A DNA stretch of 64,000 nucleotides from Maritimibacter fusiformis (GTDB lineage Bacteria > Pseudomonadota > Alphaproteobacteria > Rhodobacterales > Rhodobacteraceae), in contig NZ_VSIY01000004.1 in NCBI RefSeq assembly GCF_008086115.1, forward strand, positions 496,001 through 560,000, read 5' to 3'. The notes under the pieces are model-generated. The model made no database searches. It worked only from the letters and a program-made list of their open reading frames with translations, and was not told the origin of the DNA. This document shows, in pieces, positions 62,909-64,000 of the stretch. A program made the position numbers and the translations under genes. Numbering within the stretch: the first letter of the stretch is position 1; each line of letters begins with the position of its first letter.

Positions 62909-63955
62909 ATGCACGACCCCAACAGGCACCCTGATTTGCAGGACAAGCTGAACCGATTGCGCCGGCAAAGCTTTGCCCGGCCCGCCGCCGAGGCCGAGAT
63001 TTCGCTGCCGAGGCCCGCGTCGCGCGACACGCCCAAACGCGCGCCGGGCCGCAGGTTGGTGAATGCCCGCCCGCGCATGGTGGTGGCGATCGCCTCGGCC
63101 AACCGCCCCGGCATCCTGCCCGAGACGGTGCGCAGCATCGCCCAGCAGGACCGGCGGCCCGATCTGCTGATCCTCAGCCTCGCCGCGCTCGACGACATCG
63201 GCGACCTGGCGCCCGAGCACCTGCCGTTCCCGGTCGAGATCGTGGTCGGGCAAAAGGGCGCCACGCGCCAGCGCAACGGCGCGCTCGACCTGCTTCGGCC
63301 CAACGATATCGTGTTGTTTCTGGACGATGATTTCCTGATGGCGCCGGATTACCTCAGCCGCACGCTCGAGGTGTTCGGGGCCGACCCCGAGGTGGTGATG
63401 GCCACCGGCACGGTGCTTGCGGACGGGATCGGCGGGCCGGGCTTCGACCACGCCCGCGGCGCGCGGATGCTGGAACGCCTGAACGGCACCCCGGCGCGCG
63501 ACCGGGTGGTGCCGACCTATGCCGCCTATGGCTGCAACATGGCGTTCCGCGCCAGTGTGGTGCTGGAACGGAACATCAGCTTCGACGAGGCGCTGCCGCT
63601 CTACAGCTGGCTTGAGGATGTCGATTTCTCGCGCCGGCTGGCGCCGTTCGGCAAGCTGGTCAAGTCGGGCCGGATGCGCGGCGTTCACCTGGGCACCAAG
63701 ACCGGGCGCACGCCGGGGGTTTTCCTGGGCTATTCGCAGATCGCCAACCCGGTCTACCTGCTGAAAAAGGGCTCGATCAGCCGCCGCCATGCCTATGAGA
63801 TGATGGCGCGCAACAGCGCGGCCAACCTGGTGCGGTCGCTCAACCCGCCGCGTTGGGCGGATTATCGCGGGCGGCTCAGGGGGAACCTGCTGGCGCTGCG
63901 TGATCTTCTGCGCGGCCGCGTTTCGCCCGAACGGATTCTCGAGCTTACGCCCTGA
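62909..63955 (+). CDS. family 2 glycosyltransferase
   Basis: This 348-residue GT-A enzyme has VVAIASANRPGILPETVRSI as the nucleotide fold start and the metal DxD site in IVLFLDDDFLMAPDYL (Asp-Asp-Asp). GCNMAFRASVVLE and SWLEDVDFSRRL contain the acceptor-side acid. A basic N-terminal 55-residue tail precedes the fold, and no membrane segment is seen. It probably extends the lipid-linked unit begun by the preceding sugar transferase. Sugar specificity unknown. Confidence 0.87.
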   Translation: MHDPNRHPDLQDKLNRLRRQSFARPAAEAEISLPRPASRDTPKRAPGRRLVNARPRMVVAIASANRPGILPETVRSIAQQDRRPDLLILSLAALDDIGDLAPEHLPFPVEIVVGQKGATRQRNGALDLLRPNDIVLFLDDDFLMAPDYLSRTLEVFGADPEVVMATGTVLADGIGGPGFDHARGARMLERLNGTPARDRVVPTYAAYGCNMAFRASVVLERNISFDEALPLYSWLEDVDFSRRLAPFGKLVKSGRMRGVHLGTKTGRTPGVFLGYSQIANPVYLLKKGSISRRHAYEMMARNSAANLVRSLNPPRWADYRGRLRGNLLALRDLLRGRVSPERILELTP

Positions 63956-64000
63956 CCCCGGCGCGCACGCGGGCGTATTGCGCCTCGAGCGCGTCGATCC
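63945..64000 (-). CDS. C-terminal end of a leftward gene cut by the right edge
   Basis: The minus strand is open from the edge to a TAA at 63945-63947, giving 17 residues ending LEAQYARVRAGVRA. It converges on the glycosyltransferase with an 11-bp overlap. The codon use is normal for the window, and the position in a polysaccharide locus suggests a further glycosyltransferase or related protein. Too little is visible to say more. Confidence 0.4.
   Translation of the reverse strand, partial: IDALEAQYARVRAGVRA

Overview
The window comes from a high-GC alphaproteobacterium, almost certainly Rhodobacteraceae (Rhodobacterales); I cannot fix the genus. The evidence is the gene content (large FadE-type acyl-CoA dehydrogenase, NnrS plus group III globin plus an NsrR-like Rrf2 regulator, a hexameric tyrosine-coordinated haem protein like the one known from Ruegeria/Silicibacter, TIGR01459 HAD hydrolase, UPF0260 protein) and a dispersed intergenic tag, GAGTATTT-n-CCAAGATGAAG, found five times. 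It looks chromosomal. I saw no rRNA, tRNA, CRISPR, insertion sequence or phage module.

Layout. 1-1450: a secreted protein cut by the left edge and a DUF4336 protein. 1450-8768: a leftward fatty-acid beta-oxidation operon (two MerR regulators, acyl-CoA dehydrogenase, a 70-residue protein, GST-like protein, thiolase, FadB-type multifunctional protein), with a LiuR-like operator before the inner MerR gene. 8907-24734: mixed housekeeping and transport (two thioesterases, MATE, Na/Pi transporter, ArsC, PyrD, 5'-nucleotidase, malonyl-CoA synthase, an EF-G-like protein and an MFS exporter divergent around an FNR-type box, H-type lectin, PRPP synthetase).

24740-47791 is a 23 kb amino-sugar island. 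A leftward unit holds a putative glycoside hydrolase and a complete sugar ABC importer, divergent from a ROK repressor. A tight seven-gene leftward operon holds a chimeric regulator, AgaS, a ROK kinase, a GatZ-type aldolase subunit, NagA, a GH20 hexosaminidase and an M81 peptidase. A divergent rightward operon holds CutC, a Gfo/Idh/MocA oxidoreductase, a second ABC importer and NagB. Together these could cut, import, phosphorylate, deacetylate and deaminate GlcNAc- or GalNAc-containing sugars. Both divergent intergenic regions share the 14-mer TTGTCAAACAAAAT.

47802-54130 is housekeeping (threonine aldolase, UPF0260, RibF, MaoC hydratase, HAD hydrolase, tandem rhodaneses, family II pyrophosphatase). 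54231-61963 contains a nitric-oxide/haem stress regulon. Two nearly identical 23-bp palindromes sit inside promoters of the same architecture (TTGAAT-N16-TATTAT or TATTAA). One lies between the haem protein HTHP (with a DUF6522-like gene) and a hemerythrin-led operon; the other lies between the NsrR-like gene and globin-NnrS. Glutamate dehydrogenase lies between them. 62207-end starts an exopolysaccharide locus (sugar transferase, family 2 glycosyltransferase, and the tail of a leftward gene cut by the right edge).
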